From an uncultured Candidatus Saccharibacteria bacterium (GTDB taxonomy: Bacteria > Patescibacteria > Saccharimonadia > Saccharimonadales > Nanosynbacteraceae), in contig CAMURE010000007.1 in NCBI GenBank assembly GCA_947097375.1, positions 1 through 14,658 on the forward strand: 14,658 bases of DNA, written 5' to 3'. Below are positions 12,524-14,658 of the stretch, one piece after another (position 1 is the first letter of the stretch; the number at the start of each line of letters is the position of its first letter). The position numbers were made by a program, and so were the translations under genes. The notes beneath the pieces are model-generated. The model was not told where the DNA came from and searched no databases. It saw only the letters and a program-made list of their open reading frames with translations.

Positions 12524-13692
12524 TGGAGCAAGAACCTCGTTCAGTTCAGCAGACCCAATCTCGACCGGGCGTGCCGCGTCGTAGAAAACTGGCACTAATT
12601 AGCGCTTGTGTTATCACGGTTGTGTGGCTGATGGTTGGGGCGGCGGTACTGGGATCGTGGCTCATGATGCAGTTTAGTAAACAGCCTGCTCAATCTACTC
12701 CTGATGGCAACCTCGTCATGTCACGCGACGAAGCGGATATCAGCGAGGTTGTGCAGCGCGTATCGAAAAGTGTGGTTTCAATTGTAACTACTAAGAATGG
12801 CCGAACATTTTCGCGTGCGACAGTGCAGCAAGGTGCTGGTACGGGGATTATTATCAGCAAGGACGGCTATATTTTGACAAATAAACATGTCGTCAAAGAT
12901 GCCGAAACAATCGAGATCATGGGTAGTGACGGTACACAATATACGGACGTCAAGCTTGTTGGTGCCGACCCACTAAATGATGTGGCGTTTCTCAAGATCA
13001 ATGGCGTGAATGACCTGCCGGCAGCCACGCTGGGTGATTCAAGCACCGTGCGTGTCGGCCAGAAGGTGATCGCGATCGGTAATTCGCTCGGTCGTTATCA
13101 AAATACTGTGACCACAGGCATTATCTCAGGAAAAGGTCGGCCAGTTCAAGCCGCTACTAGTGAGCATAGTGACGCAGCCGAGAGTCTGACTGATTTGCTT
13201 CAGACCGATGCTGCGATAAATCCGGGCAACTCCGGAGGGCCGCTCCTCAATATGTCGGGGCAAGTCATCGGTATCAATACAGCAATTGTCTCGGATGCAC
13301 AGAGTGTGGGCTTTGCAATTCCGATTGCCGCTACCAAGGGGCTGGTGCGCAGTGTGCTGAGTTCTGGAAAAATTCAGAAATCATATATCGGCGTGCAATA
13401 TATCGCGATTACCCCTGAAGTTCGTGCTGAGTACAAATTACCAGTCAAAAGCGGTGCATATGTCGGCGGCTCGCGTAGTAAATCAGCGGTCATCGCTGAT
13501 GGGCCAGCAGACAAGGCGGGCATCAAGAACGGCGATATCATTACTAAAGTAAATGATAAGCTGATTGGTGAACAGGGTGGACTCAGCAGTCTCGTCTCTG
13601 AATTTCTGCCGGGTGAGACGGTGGAGCTCACCATCCTGCGTGACGGTAAGGAACGGAGGGTTAAGCTAACACTTGGTGCTTACAAGGCGTAG
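12523..13692 (+). CDS. HtrA/DegP-type membrane-anchored serine protease with PDZ domain
   Basis: A 389-residue protease that degrades or refolds damaged exported proteins. A short basic cytoplasmic tail ('PRRRK') precedes one membrane anchor (23-50). The trypsin-like domain (about 73-282) has 'GAGTGIIISKDGYILTNKHVV' split as glycine-rich strand and His122, 'DPLNDVAFLKI' with Asp153, and 'NPGNSGGPL' with Ser237, a complete catalytic triad. One C-terminal PDZ domain (about 285-385) includes 'SYIGVQYIAITPEV', 'GPADKAGIKNGDIITKVND' and 'VELTILRDGKERRVKLTLG'. This is the DegS/HtrA layout with one PDZ. The GTG start overlaps the stop of the upstream membrane gene by one base, with GGTG 8 bases upstream as a weak Shine-Dalgarno, so coupled translation is likely. 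The 3' end overlaps prmC on the other strand by 27 bases. Confidence 0.92.
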   Translation: MEQEPRSVQQTQSRPGVPRRRKLALISACVITVVWLMVGAAVLGSWLMMQFSKQPAQSTPDGNLVMSRDEADISEVVQRVSKSVVSIVTTKNGRTFSRATVQQGAGTGIIISKDGYILTNKHVVKDAETIEIMGSDGTQYTDVKLVGADPLNDVAFLKINGVNDLPAATLGDSSTVRVGQKVIAIGNSLGRYQNTVTTGIISGKGRPVQAATSEHSDAAESLTDLLQTDAAINPGNSGGPLLNMSGQVIGINTAIVSDAQSVGFAIPIAATKGLVRSVLSSGKIQKSYIGVQYIAITPEVRAEYKLPVKSGAYVGGSRSKSAVIADGPADKAGIKNGDIITKVNDKLIGEQGGLSSLVSEFLPGETVELTILRDGKERRVKLTLGAYKA

Positions 13693-14490
13693 GACGAGGA
13701 TAAAGCCGCGCGTCTCTACCTCGTGAAGGCCGTGGTGCTCTGCTTTATGGAGAATTGCCTGGTGCTGTCGCGGATCGGCTTCCAGAAAAAGCAGACCATC
13801 CGCCGTCAAGTGGCGCGGTGCTTGCTCAATAAGTGTCTCGATTAACCGCAGGCCATTATCCACCGCAAACAGCGCTTCAGCGGGTTCGTGACGCAGTTCT
13901 GGCGAGAACTCCCAGGATTGGTCAACATACGGTAAATTAGCAAAGATATAATCTACTGGCTCAATCTGCCCAGAGAGGAGCGATTGTCGCTGCAATGCTA
14001 CTTGTGCGTGCAAAATATCTGCGTTTTTCTCGGCAACTTTTAAGGCTCGTGGACTAATGTCAGATAGAATAACCCGCAGGGACGGCCGCTCTAGCGCTGC
14101 TGTAATGCCGAGGCAGCCCGAACCGGTGCCGATATCAATTAGCGTCTTTGGTGCGATCTCGCCGGCTGTCAGCGCTAAAAACAGGGTAATCATCTCCTCT
14201 GACTCTGGCCGCGGCACCAGGACGGCCGGTGAAACAGTAAATTTCCGTCCGTAAAATTCCTTGTAGCCCAAAATATACGCCAGTGGCACTCGATCAAGGC
14301 GCAGGCTCAGCCTGGCGTCAGCGATATCAACCCGCCACGGGTCAATCTCCTCATCCAGGTGCGCATGCAGGTACGTCCGGTTTTTCCGTAAAGTGTTAGC
14401 TAATATCAGCTCGGCGTCCAACCGTGCCGACGCAATACCGATAGCTTTTAACTGTCTGGCGGTATTCTTTAGCCAGGATGATATATTCAT
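13666..14490 (-). CDS. prmC: Release factor N5-glutamine methyltransferase PrmC (HemK)
   Basis: A 274-residue SAM-dependent methyltransferase that modifies the Gln of the GGQ motif in peptide release factors. The N-terminal helical domain (1-75) leads to 'PLAYILGYKEFYGRKFTVSPAVLVPRPESE' in pieces (69-98), the hallmark of PrmC. The SAM motif is 'LIDIGTGSGCLGI' (117-129) and 'ILSDISPRALKVAEKN' follows. The catalytic NPPY motif reads 'NLPYV' (185-189), with Pro replaced by Leu. Length is normal. No prfA is seen nearby, although it is the common neighbour. The ATG at 14490 lies exactly 7 bases after a TATAAT box with no Shine-Dalgarno, again suggesting a leaderless mRNA. Confidence 0.9.
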   Translation of the reverse strand: MNISSWLKNTARQLKAIGIASARLDAELILANTLRKNRTYLHAHLDEEIDPWRVDIADARLSLRLDRVPLAYILGYKEFYGRKFTVSPAVLVPRPESEEMITLFLALTAGEIAPKTLIDIGTGSGCLGITAALERPSLRVILSDISPRALKVAEKNADILHAQVALQRQSLLSGQIEPVDYIFANLPYVDQSWEFSPELRHEPAEALFAVDNGLRLIETLIEQAPRHLTADGLLFLEADPRQHQAILHKAEHHGLHEVETRGFILVLRLVSTKC

Positions 14491-14497
14491 GTTGTTA

Positions 14498-14526
14498 ATT
14501 ATACTACATATCCAGGAATGAGTAAA
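14498..14526 (-). promoter_or_regulatory. prmC promoter, 7 bases from the start codon
   Basis: Minus strand: TTTACT (14526-14521), 17-base spacer, perfect TATAAT (14503-14498), then TAACAAC and the ATG at 14490. The spacing between -10 and ATG equals that of the FHA-PP2C and lepB promoters. Confidence 0.65.
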
Positions 14527-14567
14527 GTGGTTGCGGTTGCAAAATAGCTAGAAAGTTGTAAAAAGTA

Positions 14568-14616
14568 TTGACAAATCACGAGAGAGAGAGAGAGAGAAAT
14601 ATAAGATTTGTACAAT
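14568..14616 (+). promoter_or_regulatory. Promoter-like region split by a (GA)9 tract
   Basis: A perfect -35 TTGACA (14568-14573) is followed by AATCAC, nine GA units, and then -10-like boxes TATAAG (14600-14605, spacer 26) and TACAAT (14611-14616, spacer 37). Neither spacer is in the workable 16-18 range. Loss of four or five GA units would bring TATAAG to 18 or 16 bases. Confidence 0.45.
14580..14597 (+). repeat. (GA)9 dinucleotide microsatellite
   Basis: Nine uninterrupted GA units between a -35 box and -10-like sequences. It is the only simple-sequence tract of this length noticed in the window. Such tracts are prone to slipped-strand mispairing. Confidence 0.9.
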
Positions 14617-14631
14617 AGACCATATTCTTAG

Positions 14632-14658
14632 ATGAAAGTATGTAAACACATGGCACGT
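14632..14658 (+). CDS. Possible start of a gene leaving the window
   Basis: An ATG at 14632 opens a frame reading MKVCKHMAR to the window edge, with a second in-frame ATG at 14650. No Shine-Dalgarno is visible. The TACAAT box at 14611-14616 would give a leader of roughly 8 bases to the first ATG. Nine codons are too few to identify a product or be sure of the start. Confidence 0.2.

Noticed and set aside
12519..12524. TATAGT as a separate -10 box for htrA
   Set aside because: It overlaps the htrA start codon and has no -35 partner, so it could not produce a message with that start.
13855..13863. DnaA-box-like TTATCCACC
   Set aside because: One base off consensus, single copy, inside prmC with no cluster or AT-rich unwinding region nearby. 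ParAB proximity alone does not show an origin.

Overview
The window reads as a compact bacterial chromosome segment. It most likely comes from Candidatus Saccharibacteria (TM7) or a related Patescibacteria/CPR lineage. This placement is inferred from protein style: a GalU-like enzyme with an EKCMLP signature, a Tim44-like/DUF3137-like fusion, a PrmC with NLPY in place of NPPY, and a sortase-type adhesin with an LAxTG signal in a small Gram-positive-like genome. It also rests on short intergenic gaps and promoters placed directly against start codons. Three genes (galU, the FHA-PP2C gene and parB) end in TGA and read normally, so TGA works as a stop. That argues against Gracilibacteria/SR1, which recode TGA. 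No tRNA, rRNA, CRISPR array, insertion sequence or prophage gene was seen. No gene-free stretch exceeds about 170 bases.

Layout. 3-1052 (+): 3' part of a Tim44-like/DUF3137-like protein, running off the left edge. 1062-1892 (+): galU, ending in a strong hairpin. 1995-5853 (+): a very large secreted adhesin with its own consensus promoter. It has a signal peptide, BspA-type repeats, a cadherin-like domain, five InlB-type B-repeats, four Ig-like domains and a C-terminal LADTG anchor, and it is split by a one-base frameshift near 4320. 5990-7279 (+): an FHA-PP2C phosphatase. 7339-7644 (+): rplU with a clean terminator. 7732-9371 (+): the parA-parB operon, convergent with lepB (9375-9980, -). lepB shares a 75-base divergent promoter region with a large LytR-CpsA-Psr protein (10056-11729, +). 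That gene is followed by an unrecognised polytopic membrane protein (11750-12523) and an HtrA-type protease (12523-13692). prmC (13666-14490, -) overlaps the htrA 3' end. The right edge has a TTGACA box, a (GA)9 tract and -10-like boxes ahead of a possible gene that leaves the window.

How they fit together. Much of the window concerns the cell surface. GalU makes UDP-glucose for envelope glycans, the LCP protein would attach glycopolymers to the wall, and LepB removes signal peptides such as the adhesin's. HtrA would handle misfolded exported proteins, and the adhesin is built for wall anchoring by a sortase not encoded here. ParAB segregates the chromosome; L21 and PrmC serve translation.

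The most interesting signals are regulatory. Several genes (FHA-PP2C, lepB, LCP, the membrane protein, prmC) have the -10 box only 7-9 bases before the start codon, which predicts leaderless or nearly leaderless mRNAs. galU, the adhesin, rplU and parA have Shine-Dalgarno sequences instead. The (GA)9 tract next to a perfect -35 box, and the frameshift inside the repeat region of the adhesin, are candidate sites of surface phase variation.
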